64,000 nucleotides of DNA from Chionoecetes opilio (GCA_016584305.1 JACEEZ010025355.1:197501-261500); one strand, 5' to 3'. Shown: positions 11,023 to 22,067, numbered from the stretch's first letter. A program made the numbers and translations. Notes: a model not told the origin generated them from the sequence alone.

Positions 11023-11289
11023 ACAATTATCAAGGACCTATGAGCCTGATTCTCTTTGCGGCTTGAAGAAAAAAAGTACATATATGTTATCTGAATGAAA
11101 TTATCAGGCGCTATGATATGCGGAATGCTGCACGTCAGACGAGAGGGCAGTGTGATTGAATACTTGAGGGAGCAAGGAAGGGTGGGAGAGTTAAAGGACT
11201 GCAGTGTGCAGGAAGGTACTGGATGTTGGTATCCGTTGAGGGAAAAAGTTTGTCCCTCTGTAACCATTGCTTCCATCTCAATGAAGTTT

Positions 11290-11754
11290 CTATGTGGCAT
11301 GTTTGCTGCGCATGTGATCCTTTAGGCTCTCCCTATGAGAGGCCCGGTAGGAACACTGGGAACATGCAAAAGGCTTCTCCCCAGTATGGACTCTGATATG
11401 CTTCACAAGGCTAGCTTTCAGTGAACAGCGATAATTACAATGGGCGCATTGGAAAGGCTTCTCCCCAGTATGGACTCTGATATGCTTCACAAGATCAGTT
11501 TTCAGTGAACAGCGATAATTACAATGGGGACATTGGAAAGGCTTCTCCCCTGTGTGTTTCATCCCATGGCGTTTAAAAGTGCCCTTGTGGGTAGTTTTGT
11601 ATGGACAAAAGGGACACTGGTGTTCCTTGGTGGACTGTTTGGTGCCATCATGAGAGGCATCATCCCACACTATACTGGCAAAGGATGGCCCACTTTGCTG
11701 CTGCCCTTCCCCAGTGCCAACCATCAACTGTTGAGAGAGACTTTGATGAGGCAA
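11290..11754 (-). CDS. ZNF2: C2H2 zinc-finger coding segment, 4 fingers
   Basis: Same architecture as ZNF1, with four fingers: the shared first finger (KGTFKRH), CPHC with LKTDLVKH, CAHC with LKASLVKH, and the terminal CSQC with HRESLKDH, ending SKHAT. The final AAG seen in ZNF1/4/5/7 is TAG here, so the tail KNLH is lost. Relative to its sisters it has four extra bases upstream (AATGATTCTTAGACTG against AATGACTGACTG), which breaks the frame of the MWTF lead. The frame is only uniform across paralogs if splicing enters at the CTCTCTCAACAG acceptor (exon start 11727). Its first two fingers match those of ZNF6 most closely. Confidence 0.75.
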   Translation of the reverse strand: MPHQSLSQQLMVGTGEGQQQSGPSFASIVWDDASHDGTKQSTKEHQCPFCPYKTTHKGTFKRHGMKHTGEKPFQCPHCNYRCSLKTDLVKHIRVHTGEKPFQCAHCNYRCSLKASLVKHIRVHTGEKPFACSQCSYRASHRESLKDHMRSKHAT

Positions 11755-12335
11755 GCAGTCTAAGAATCATTCTAAGAAATGTGAAAGTCCACATAAATCT
11801 TAATTAAGGCGTTTACAATAGAATTTTGTTTATTAAGTCTGTGTTAAGGTGTAAAGAAATCAATGAAAAGATCAACAGAAATGAGTTGTGTATTTTGGCT
11901 GGACAATGTGAAATGCAGCTTTTCTTGCGTTATCTTGAATGTGAATATTAGTCATAATCAGGGGATATTTAGTCTGTGAGAGCTCCTTAAGTTATAGAAG
12001 TAAGGATGAAATAAGATCAGGTCTAGTTAGTACTATGAAATTCCAAGATGATAATAAGCAGAGTGCAAGAATGTAAGAAATACAAGTGATAGATTCAACA
12101 CCAAAGAAAAACAATGGTACTGAAGACCCTAAATAAGAAACTTTAGATGACAAATTTTAGCAAACTAAAGCTTATTCGTTATCATTACAATGGAATAAAT
12201 GGTAATCGGAAGTTTAGGGGATCGGACTCAAATTCTGGTGAAAAAATTTGATTTACTGAAAAATTTTGTGTCAACTTGTTGAGTTCAGACGCGAGCGGAA
12301 CCACCCGCTGGCTGGCGTAGAGGGCAGTCCTTTCC
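11755..12335. repeat. Conserved ZNF upstream flank (unit 2)
   Basis: On the minus strand this precedes ZNF2 and matches the equivalent DNA upstream of ZNF3, 4, 5, 6, 7 and 8. It contains the acceptor region, then about 250 bases that look intronic, then the start of block B (to about 12335, where homology stops before a new sequence beginning taccgtatttg). No ORF is conserved in it. Confidence 0.7.
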
Positions 12336-13440
12336 ATTTACCGTATTTGTCGGCGCATAAGACGCAGTTTTTCCGATTAAAAAGGAATGCAAAGTTCACC
12401 CTGCGTCTAATGCGGCCATATTAGCGCATGAGAGGTCGGGCATAGAATGCAGAACAGCCGGTGGTGTATTACTAAAGGGGTCTGGAGTGATTTGTGTTGA
12501 GCAGTAGTCCACTGGGCACAAATTAGTAACTGTGTTATCAGCAGTAATGCATAATACTAAGAAAAGGTTGGAGTTTAACCTCTTGAGACCCAGAACGTAA
12601 TTTCCATTGTAATTTGGCCACCATGTACCCGATTTTTAGTGCATATAAGCAATATTTTATAGATATGACCTGTTAAGTATCCTTGTTGACTAACTGATTT
12701 AGTATATTCAGTTACTTTTCTTAATTTTATGGCTAACAACAAACAATTTTTATAGCAAAGGAAAGATCTGGGAGTGAAGGGGTTAAGAGAAAACGAGCTG
12801 GGGCAACAAGATAGCGATTGTTGCTGCCAAGATGGCCGTGTCAGATGTAAACATCATCCACCCCCCGCTGCTGCTCTCCATTGTAAAACGTCCGATATCT
12901 CAGATCTGCCGCTTCACCCGGGATACTTTACTCGGCGACGCCCTCCGCGCACCCACCATGGATCATTACCGCTCAGACTCCTCCCCGCACCCATGGAAAA
13001 GACAAACATCCCGCATATTAGATGTAGTCTTAACCCGCATTCAACTCGGGCCACACAAGTTGACACAACAGTTGGAAGGAGATGATAGAAGTGAGGCAGA
13101 AAATGGTGATGGAATTTTTGCTGGACTGAGTATTGTTGATAAATGGAATAGTGAAACAAAGAGCGTGTTAAAGTTTTTTTTTAGTGTGAGCGGTGAGAGG
13201 GAGGTGTAGTATCTTGGGGAGTCTGTCTATACACACAAGGATGGAGGCATCGTGGCTTTCTAGTTTATTTGACAGCGAGTCATTGTACAACGTGGTGACA
13301 AGAGATGCGCGGCGTGTGTCTTATGTGTGTCCTGTGGCTGACTGAATTACCTGGCTGGTGTTGCAGTTGTGTGAGCGAGGACGTCAGGTCAGCATCAGGT
13401 CACCCTCTAATCCTGGTCCCAGACAGGGGGGTGGCCTAAG
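12336..13440. other. Unassigned DNA with a Tigger-like left end
   Basis: 12344-12375 (ccgtatttgtcggcgcataa then gacgca) resembles the left TIR of the element at 16995. I could not find its right partner, so it is a truncated relative. A plus-strand open stretch at 12832-13209 (125 codons, starting MAVSDVNIIHPPLL) matches no family I recognise and has no paralog in the window. It could be chance or a transposon relic. Nothing else is supported. Confidence 0.3.
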
Positions 13441-13443
13441 CCG

Positions 13444-13712
13444 ATGCAGGTGTATTACCTAGTTGTATTTACCTAGTTGTAACATACACGAAAAGAGCTA
13501 TGCTCGTACTGTCCCGTCTCCAAATCTACTATTATCCAGTTTGCCTTTGAAGTCCTGAATACTTCTTGCATTAATCACTTTTGCATCAAGGTTGTTCCAG
13601 GCTTCTATGCTTCTATACGGGAAGCTGTATTTTTTTATGTCCCTCTTGCATGTTGTCCTTTTCAATTTCTTCTCATGACCTCTTGCATTTCTATCGTCCC
13701 ACACAAACAGAT
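13444..13712 (-). pseudogene. LINE ORF2 C-terminal fragment
   Basis: On the minus strand it reads WDDRNARGHEKKLKR, then KRDIKKYSFPYRSIEAWN and DFKGKLDNSR, followed by a stop. This is a C-terminal LINE tail of a kind I know as very frequent in decapod genomes. The adjacent tandem cctagttgtatttacctagttg (13458-13482) is typical of its 3' end. Only the last 70 codons remain. Confidence 0.75.
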
Positions 13713-14429
13713 TGTGTGTGTGTGCGTGTGTGTTAGCGCTGCTACAGAGGTAAGCAAGGTGGGATAGGAGACAGCATAGGCCTTTGTACCACCTCGACCC
13801 CTCAATCTCTACGGATAAGGAAAATGTATGAAAGAGTGCTAGTTAAAAGGCTGCAACGGTAGATGTAGACGGGACAAAAGTCTTCCACACAGTACACCAA
13901 GACCAAGACCCATCACGGCGCCACACCATCTGTCTCAAGGCTGAATCACACCATACCATCATGGTGACATGGCACCGTCTCATCACATCCGTTAGAATTT
14001 CTTACATTCAAACAAATTATATATAGACGTGTTACACTAAACGGTGCGCCGCCGTCACGGCTCCAATACATCACCGTCCTGTCACGTAACGGTTTCTGGG
14101 GAAGAATATTTTAACGTAATGAGACTGTGCCGTGCTGATAATTGTCGTTTTCTCAAGGCTTTATGTACCCAAAACAGTGTCTTTTAGAGTTCAACTCCTC
14201 TTCTTCATCCAACAGAAGTGCTATTAATGATACATTTCTTCAACCATAGTCTCTGAGGCACCATGTCTGCTTAGAGGGTGAGCAGGAACTGCCGAAAATG
14301 ACTGAACCGTGATGAATAGTGTGAATACAAGGCACGGCTGACGGAACGCTGCCGTGATTTCAGAGTGTGAACCAGCCTTCACTTGTACCTTCCTGAAGAA
14401 GACTAATCAACCCTCGCAACTGTGATAGA
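13713..14429. other. No recognisable gene
   Basis: Contains a short GT repeat (13713-13732) and a CAAGACC-like word near 13900. There are no conserved frames, TIRs or RNA signals that I can support. Confidence 0.4.
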
Positions 14430-14449
14430 TTCATAGGTGTCAGTGTTGT

Positions 14450-14545
14450 AGTCAAGACCAAGACCAGACCCTTCGAAACCAAGACTAAGACCAAGACCAG
14501 ACCTTCCGAGACCAAGACCAGCCCTCCGAAACAGACCAAGACCAA
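14450..14545. repeat. Degenerate accaagacc simple repeat
   Basis: Repeats of accaagacca/gacc and related words. Minus-strand frames through it read as Gly-Leu-Val runs and are not genes. The following 14546-14974 contains a C14 run (14701-14714) and no recognisable feature. Confidence 0.8.
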
Positions 14546-14974
14546 GAACAGGCATATAAAAATATTTTTTTATAAATATGACTATTATCTGAATGTTTTT
14601 GATCCGCACTGCATAAATATTAAATTGTATTGTCCTGTCCTGCTTGTAAGGAATGGGTTTTAATATAATGGGCCATGAGCCAGCACAGGGGGGAACTTGT
14701 ACCCCCCCCCCCCAGGATCCTCTGTGGGTGGCCTCATTTTGTTCAGGAGACACTTCTGGTCACAAAACAAGATGTTAACAGATATGCATAGGGATAAAAA
14801 AACGTTATGGTCAATTTTCCAAAATTGCCGCCATGAATTCAGGCTTAAACACTAATTCGCTCAGATATCTTACAGACGATATAATTTACTAATTTATTGG
14901 TCAAAATCACGTTCTTTAGTGACCAGAGTGTTCAATATTTATGTAAACCGTGAAACAGTCCAAGTTTTGATATA

Positions 14975-15640
14975 CACACAAACCTCGATTTCCCGGATAT
15001 CGGATTTGCCGGACAAAATCCGAGGTCCGTGGACATGTCAGAGTCCCGGACATTTTTATTTTTATTTTATTTTATTTATTTATATTATTATTTTTTTTTA
15101 ACGTTGAAATGCCTGGTCCTGTTCGTGAATTGACAAAGTTGTCCGGCGGTCCGAGCGTCTCCTGTCACCCCTGGTCAGTGTCCGTGCCCCCCGCCAGGTG
15201 GCAGCATGCTCAGCGGTTGTATTGTTTACATTTGGGCACACGACACTCACAGTTCACCTGCACCGCCTCCGTCAGTCCCCTGACTCCCACTGCCCCTGGT
15301 GCAGGAACATTTCTGAGACTATTGAACACTTTCTGCTGCCTCCCGCCAGGTGGCAGCATGCTCAGCGGTCGCATTGTTTACATTTGGACACACGACACTC
15401 ACGGTTCACCTGCACCGCCTCCGTTAATCCCCTGACCCCCACTGCCCCTGGTGCAGGAACGTCTCTTGAGACTATTGAACACTTTCTGCTGCCTCCTGCC
15501 AGGTGGCAGCATGCTCAGCGGTCATATTGTTTACATTTGGGCACACGACACTCACGGTTCACCTGCACCGCCTCCGTTAGTCCCCTGACCCCCACTGCCC
15601 CTGGTGCAGGAACGTCTCTTGAGACTATTGAACACAACTT
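14975..15640 (+). mobile_element. Truncated CACACAA-element (element D) with LINE zinc-knuckle tail
   Basis: The left end CACACAAACCTCGATTTCCC follows TA at 14973-14974 and matches the left ends at 29780, 44047 and 58879. The matching right end is missing. The interior includes the LINE-derived tail (WCRNISETIEHF-like reading), here amplified as three 152-bp tandem units starting at about 15191, 15343 and 15495. The frame is mixed and not coding as it stands. Confidence 0.7.
15191..15638. repeat. 152-bp tandem triplication of a LINE tail segment
   Basis: Units begin ccgccaggtggcagcatgct at 15191 and 15343 and cctgccaggtggcagcatgc at 15495. They are nearly identical and end before the tcttgagactattgaacac string of the last unit. 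152 is not a multiple of three, so the reading frame rotates from unit to unit. Confidence 0.9.
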
Positions 15641-15864
15641 ATATATTCACAAACACAGTGAATACCTACCACATCACTTGAAGGAGGATTACTGGTCATC
15701 TTGCGGTAGTAGGGGTAATGCAAGTTGGTGTAGTAGTAGGTAGTACATAGCAGCGGCCGCTTCACAGCTGTGTTTTGCTCTGTAGTCTGTGCATTGTTGA
15801 CATCACAACATGGCTCCAGTCGTTTTAGAGCGCATAAATTTTCCTCCTCTTAAATTGGCTGTAC

Positions 15865-16823
15865 CATAGACCACTGTATACCTGGACTGTTCACGCGACA
15901 ATGTTTTGAATTGCGGGGCTGCATAGGGGCCCGCGGGGCGCCCGACAAAGAGATATAGTGGTCTATGGACTATCATATAGGCTGGTTTATCAGTATATAT
16001 GGTATACTGTAATCTTCGTAAATGTTTGTTCTATATTATTATCAAATAAAAAACAGTAAAACACGCTAAAGAAATGCCATTACGAGACTATGAAGAAATA
16101 TGCATGAACTTAATATTCACTAAACTCTTTGCCATTTAAAACTTTGCGAGTCAACTTTTATCATGAAGGGTATCAATAGAAGTGCAATTTTATTAGCTTT
16201 CCATTGATGTATTTCGTTATCTGATAAATTAATTAGAACCATGCATAAATTAGCATTAAATAAATTTTAAAAAAATCATCAATCGGGTAATTTTCCCGAT
16301 TGATGATGTTATTTATTTACTTATATATTTCGTTTTCTGATAAATGAATTAGTACCATGTATAAATTAGCGTTGCCTAAATAAATAACCTCATCAATCGG
16401 GAAAATTACCCGATTGATGATTTTATTTATTTAGTTAACGCTAATTTATGCATGGTTCTAATTAATTTATCAGATAACGAAATATAGCAATGGAAAGCTA
16501 ATAAAGTTGCGCTTCTATTGATACCCTTCATGATAAAAGTTGACTCGCAAAGTTTTAAATGGCGAAGAGTTGAAGTGAATATTAAGTTCATGCATATTTC
16601 TTCATAGTCTCGTAATGGCATTTCTTTAGCGTGTTTTACTGTTTTTTATTTGATAATATTATAGAACAAACATTTACGAAGATTACAGTATATCATATAT
16701 ACTGATAAACCAGTCTATATGATCCGTATATATATATATATGAATCCGAGCGGCCCTCCGACTTCGGGCCCTTGCGCGACAGGCCGATATTCCGTGCGCA
16801 GTCCAGGTATATAGTGGTCTATG
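15865..16823. mobile_element. 959-bp foldback transposon with long inverted arms
   Basis: Ends CATAGACCACTGTATACCTG (left) and the inverse at 16799-16823, with direct repeats gctgtac (15858-15864 and 16824-16830; up to tggctgtac, 7-9 bp) outside. After 25 bp of TIR there is about 100 bp of dissimilar DNA, then arms of about 280 bp (about 15980-16260 against 16425-16715) that pair almost perfectly. The centre holds two small perfect hairpins (16275-16307 and 16390-16420) built on atcaatcggg. No transposase. Related sequence occurs at 50320-50344 with 53066-53310, and at 57290-57744. Confidence 0.85.
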
Positions 16824-17573
16824 GCTGTACGTATCATCAAAAATACTGTTCACATAGAAAAATCAACATCACTGCCCAACTATATGAGTCTAGAAGATGT
16901 CCAATCTATCGTTACCTCAAGTAGAGTAAATGGGTCCATTATCAAGGACCTATGAGCTGATTCTCTTCGAGGCTTGAAGAAAAAAAAGTGCATACCGTAT
17001 TTTACGGCTTATAAGACGCACTTTTCCCCAAAAAAATTACCCCGAAAAATACGCATGTGTCTTCTAAGACAAATGTTGTAGGAGGTTAGCTTAGGTAGCT
17101 ATTCAATTCAGCCTCTTATATGATGTAACCTCAGTACATACCTGTTAAGAGTATTTAGAATACCATAAGACATTCAAATCAACTACCAATCTGTCCTCAC
17201 CCTGTGATGTTTACACGGTATTGGCGGGAGCCTTTCTGCCCCAGCAGATTGGCGCCAACAGCCATTGCGTGTATAAGGAACATTATTTGTTACATTAGAT
17301 GAAAGTTTGTATACTTATGTACATGCAGCCATCACAAATACTACACGCATACAGGAAAATTCAAACAATACGTGGTGATGCACAGGAGGCAGGCAACATA
17401 GTGAGGCACGGGAGGGCGTGAGAGGTGTTTACACTCAGGACAACAAAGCCAGACTCAGCTGATCGGCACATCAGGCAGGCACACAGCTGCGCACCGCCGC
17501 GGTAGGGTTTTTCACTCCCGCCGTCTAACCTGTGTGTACATGTTCAGCCAGCCAACATGACGATTTACTTATA

Positions 17574-19335
17574 CAGTCAAACCTCGATATAACGGACCTC
17601 GATGTAACGGACTCTGTTTGCGTGATTTTTTTTTTTTTTTTTTTTTTTTGCATATCAGACCGCTTATCGCCGCTTGAATTGTCAACTCAACATAATTGTA
17701 TTATTTTCTCATTTTACTTTGGAATGCTTGGGTTTTAAGGAGTTTTGATGTATCACATATTAAGATATATAAGGAAGGAGCCTGTGTTGCTAGTGATCTA
17801 GTGGTAGAAGGTGTGTATTGTTTAAAATAGTGACTATTAGTGTTATGGCGTGGCCGCTGCTACGTCTCCCTGTCACCTCAACACCCTAAATCACCCTTAT
17901 CTAAGGTGACACGCAGTGCTACACTGACCTAAATAGTGACACGTGTATAGAACTGCACTTCACAACCATATAATCAGTGGCGGCTCGTGGCATAGGGCTG
18001 CAGAGCTGCAGCACCCCCAGACACTCACTGCCAGGTGTATGATGTCTTTAGAGACACAGCAGAATTGATACACTACTAACAAATATATCATAATAAAAAG
18101 TCATTATAGGTTATTTTCAATACGTTACTAAGTGAATTTTCATTAAAACCAGCCTAAATGTAAGTTACTCTCATATTTGCTGTACGGTTCATGTCTGTGC
18201 TGCCGCCGTGCCACTTGTGAACGCCAGGAGCTGCAGCCGTGCAGCTTTTTAGTCTCGTCCCCCAGCTTTTAGTCTCGTCCCCAGCCAGTGCGTGTAGACG
18301 GTGTGCAAAGTGACGGTGGGCGGCGGCAAAATCAAGCGGTACTGACTTTATTTTCAAGTAATACTGTAATTCTACCATCACCACCTCAGCCATCCCCTCT
18401 ACTGCCAACACTACCACCCCCACCATCCCTTCTACCACCACCACTACTAACATGCCCTGAAATCCGTGAACATCAACTATAATTAACTCATACCTGAGAT
18501 AGGTAAAATTTATGTATTCTACTGTTGTGTGAAGCTGCAGTCCCCCCTTTTATTTTATCACGAGCCGCCACTGCATATAATATATATATATAATAATGAG
18601 CATTAGTCATGATAATAAGCAATACCTTTGGAAGCCACGGCTGAATCTGGCTCGTAATTTGTTTACCTTTCACTAGAGCTTAAGCTTGACTAGCCAGACG
18701 GTGAGAGAAAGCATCAACATTTTAGGGATAACCCATCATTTTACGGGAGACTGTTTCTTGCTTTTTATCTATTTTGGGGTGATTATAATGTCTAATGATG
18801 CTGCTGCTGCTGCTGCCACGGCCGTGCTGCCAGACGTGGATGAGCGCCTTGAAAGTATTTTCATATCTTTACTCATATGTATGAATAATAGCAATTCAAA
18901 TGTGATTATATGTCTACATTCAACTAGAATAATGAAATTTCATAGCATACCAAGCAGTAGTGAGCGAGCCTGGACACTTACTACCTCTCCTAATACCAGT
19001 CCCGAACAGTCGTGGGTGAGTGTGCCAAATCCCTGATGTAGCGCTAGTCACTGTTTACCTCCCAACATAGCTACATGGTCTGGTTGTGTTTGAGATTATT
19101 TCTCATTTATTTCACGTGTAGGAGCGGACCAAATTCAGCATGTAGTGCCAGTCACTGTTTACCTCCCAACATAGCTACACAGTCTGGTTGTGTGTGATTA
19201 TTTCTCATTTATTTCACATTTTTTTTTTTTTCCTATATTTTTCCACCCTTGGGAAAATACCCTCGCTATAACGAACAATTGGCTTTAACGGACCACTCCT
19301 CCCCCCCTTTAGTCTGTTATATCGAGGTTTGACTG
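17574..19335. mobile_element. Tigger-like element (CAGTCAAACCTCGATATAAC ends), nested
   Basis: The left end after TA 17572-17573 and the right end GTTATATCGAGGTTTGACTG (ends 19335, then TA) are inverted repeats of at least 20 bp. Contains the hAT MITE 17975-18573 and an imperfect tandem duplication of about 105 bp (19041-19117 and 19145-19218, with actgtttacctcccaacata in both). The open stretch 18686-19036 is not recognisable and looks like a chance frame. Confidence 0.85.
17975..18573. mobile_element. 599-bp hAT MITE with perfect 8-bp target duplication
   Basis: 15-bp perfect TIR CAGTGGCGGCTCGTG (17975-17989) against CACGAGCCGCCACTG (18559-18573), flanked by catataat at 17967-17974 and 18574-18581. 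Eight-base duplication and CAGTGGCG ends are typical of hAT. Non-coding; the internal ACC/CCA-rich tract makes false frames. Confidence 0.92.
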
Positions 19336-19598
19336 TACTATCACATACAAGCTAGAAAATAATAATGGTTGATAAGCAGTGCTGAATGAAGATAATGAAT
19401 AGCGAGTGTGTTCTTGTGTGAAAATGACTACGTATATCGGACAACAGTTTAGGTGTTTTTTTCTTTTCTTTGAAATTTCTTTCCAAAATCCGAGTGCGTC
19501 TTCCAAGATGCAGCGTCTTATAAGCCGTAAAATACGGTATATGTTATCTGAATGAAATTATCAGGTGCTATGATATGCGGAATGCTGCACGTAAGACG

Positions 19599-19668
19599 TT
19601 GCCACAGGAACTACCACGTGTAGGCCTCGCGGCCTCTTGTAGCTTCCTTATTTTCTTATGTTCTTATG
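19599..19668. repeat. 70-bp LINE/SINE tail insertion in ZNF3 3' flank
   Basis: Inserted between gtaagacg and acgagaggg, which are contiguous in other units. It ends ttattttcttatgttcttat, a tail I recognise as widespread in decapod genomes. Target duplication is about 3 bp (acg). Too short to classify further. Confidence 0.6.
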
Positions 19669-19818
19669 ACGAGAGGGCAGTGTGATTGAATACTTGAGGG
19701 AGCAAGGAAGGGTGGGAGAGTTAAAGGACTGCAGTGTGCAGGAACGTACTGGATGTTGATGTCCGTTGAGGGAAAATTTTGTCCCCCTGTAACCACTGCT
19801 TCCATCTTAAGGAAGGAT

Positions 19819-20235
19819 CTATGTGGAATGTTTAATGCGCATGTGATCCTTTAGGTGCCCCCTACGAGTTGCCCGGTAGGGACACAGGGAACAGACAAAA
19901 GGCTTCTCCCCGGTATGGACTCTGATATGCCTTACAAGACAAGCTTTCTCTGAACAGCGATAATTACAATGGGGACATTGGAAAGGCTTCTCCCCTGTGT
20001 GTTTCATCCCATGGCGTGTAAAACTGCCCTTGTGGGTAGTTTTGTATGGACAAAAGGGACACTGGTGTTCCTTGGTGGACTGTTTGGTGCCATCATGAGA
20101 GGCATCATCCCACACTATACTGGCAAAGGATGGCCCACTTTGCTGCTGCCCTTCCCCAGTGCCAACCATCAGCTGTTGAGAGAGACTTTGATGAGGCAAG
20201 CAGTCAGTCATTCTAAGAAATGTGAAAGTCCACAT
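19819..20235 (-). CDS. ZNF3: C2H2 zinc-finger coding segment, 3 fingers
   Basis: Shared lead, first finger with KGSFTRH, second finger CPHC with EKACLVRH (Glu at the predicted -1 helix position, unlike the Leu of most sisters), and terminal finger CSLC with RRGHLKDHMRIKH ending ST and a stop. The last finger is the most divergent of the family. Candidate acceptor AACAG sets the exon start at 20172. Its 3' flank is interrupted by the 16995-19537 element and a 70-bp insertion, so any 3' UTR is long or truncated. Confidence 0.75.
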   Translation of the reverse strand: MWTFTFLRMTDCLPHQSLSQQLMVGTGEGQQQSGPSFASIVWDDASHDGTKQSTKEHQCPFCPYKTTHKGSFTRHGMKHTGEKPFQCPHCNYRCSEKACLVRHIRVHTGEKPFVCSLCPYRATRRGHLKDHMRIKHST

Positions 20236-21833
20236 AAATCTTAATTAAGGCGTTTACAATAGAATTTTGTTTATTAAGTCTGTGTTAAGGTGTAAAGAAA
20301 TCAATGAAAAGATCAACAGAAATGAGTTGTGTATTTTGGCTGGACAATGTGAAATGCAGCTTTTCTTGCGTTATCTTGAATGTGAATATTAGTCATAATC
20401 AGGGGATATTTAGTCTGTGAGAGCTCCTTAAGTTATAGAAGTAAGGATGAAATATGATCAGGTCTAGTTAGTACTATGAAATTCCAAGATGATAATAAGC
20501 AGAGTGCAAGAATGTAAGAAATACAAGTGATAGATTCAACACCAAAGAAAAACAATGGTACTGAAGACCCTAAATAAGAAACTTTAGATGACAAATTTTA
20601 GCAAACTAAAGCTTATTCGTTATCATTACAATGGAATTAAAGGTAATCGGAAGTTTAGGGGATCGGACTCAAATTCTGGTTTCTTTTTTATTTACTGAAA
20701 TTTGTTGTGTCAACTCGTTGGGTTCAGACGCGAGCGGAACCACCCGCTGGCTGGCGTAGAGGGCAGTCCTTTCCTTTAAATGGCCGCGTATTTAAAGGCC
20801 AGGCTCACGCTGCCACGCCTACTTTTTTCTCTTGACTTATATTTCTTTCTTTTTTCGGTTTTTACAGCGCTTTTTGCGTATTTCATATTCTAATATCGAT
20901 GTACGACAACTGCGGCTAAGTTCCCTGGCAGGCAGCAAGGCAGAGGGAGGAAGGGAGCCGAGGGACAGATTAGTGATCGATAAACTGCGTTCTCACATTG
21001 CCTTGCCAACCTCTGGCTTTTGTTGGCTTCATTCTGTTCTTCATTCATTCCAAGCTCTGGCTACATCAGAGATAGGCAAAATCTGCTGGCCTGAAGAGAG
21101 TAACAATCGTGTCCCAGTTCACAATAATCGAGCACAATTTTGGATACGAGGCCAACAAGTTCCTGGAATTCTTTGGCTTTTCCTCAACATCCCAAGCTGT
21201 GACTTCAAGGAGGAGAATGGATAAAATCAAAACATCAACTAGGTAAACACACTAAGAAGTGGAAAAGGACAAGAGAAAAGGCAACACCTGGCTGACCTGA
21301 CTACAAGCCTGGTGGCTTTGATGTGGGATCGTCCGTGGCGACAAGGAGGTGCTTGGCTACCACTGACACCCTACCTTCAAGGGATAATATGTTGTTGATA
21401 TATATGTGTTATTTACACAAACATGCATATATACATCAACAACAGGGGACCAGGAGCCTGAATGCTTGAAGAGTCCGACTAGGCGAGGGGGACCCTCCCC
21501 CACATGGCCACACAGGGGTAGTCAAAACGTGACCTGAACTTGACCTGACCTCGCACTACTGACCTCCCAGGGCTGGCTAATGGATTATATATGTAAGTAA
21601 ATATTCACATTTTATATTCCTCTCTATTATCTGTATGGTGGTGTAGTGGGCAACATAAATGTGCAATTATCTTGAAGAAAATTTTTTTTACATGAAAGTT
21701 AGAATCATTCTGCGTGTAATTTAGTGATTTCAAACATTCTTGTTGCAAAATAATCCTGACACGGGTATCTATTAACAATAGCATTGCTAGACCTTCCTTC
21801 CCTTAGGCAAATTTATTACCGAATTTTCAATTA
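20236..21833. repeat. Upstream flank plus block B first part (copy 2)
   Basis: Matches 36037-37647, 46517-47729 and partly 55787-57247. It contains a TATA-like tatttaaagg (20788-20797), a tract and AG (tttttacag, ends 20868), then about 370 bases conserved in other copies that end at a donor-like ACTAG|GTAAAC (21241/21242). The reading frame differs between copies because of an 11-bp difference near 21050, so coding function is doubtful. 21410-21560 holds a gagggggaccctccccc palindrome and no gene. Confidence 0.6.
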
Positions 21834-22067
21834 CAGGTTCACAATCTTTTATCAGAAATTCTCCAAAAACCGAATTTTTTTCCAGACTATCTGTCGTCTG
21901 CATACCAAAGCTCGCGTTTGGCGCCAAACTGACCCGCAACGCCCAATGGTCAACCCAGGACACGCAGTGTTGTCTCAGTGCTCCTACCAGTCAGAAGCAC
22001 ATCGCTCTGCTGCTCACGGGTATTTTGTTAATTTTTGCAGATTTTTTTTACTTTGAAGACTGTGAAA

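Larger units (their letters stand above)
16995..19537. mobile_element. Tigger-like element (CCGTATTTTACGGC ends) in ZNF3 3' flank, with nested elements
   Basis: Left end CCGTATTTTACGGCTTATAA and right end TTATAAGCCGTAAAATACGG, TA-flanked. The empty site gtacatatatgttatctg occurs in sister units. Contains the nested element 17574-19335. 17148-17250 resembles 63595-63690. No transposase is recognisable. Confidence 0.85.

Noticed and set aside
12832..13209. 125-codon plus-strand frame as a host gene
   Set aside because: No recognised domain, no copy in the window and no splice or promoter context; kept only as unassigned.
14360..14753. Gly/Leu/Val-rich minus-strand frames
   Set aside because: Antisense of the accaagacc simple repeat.
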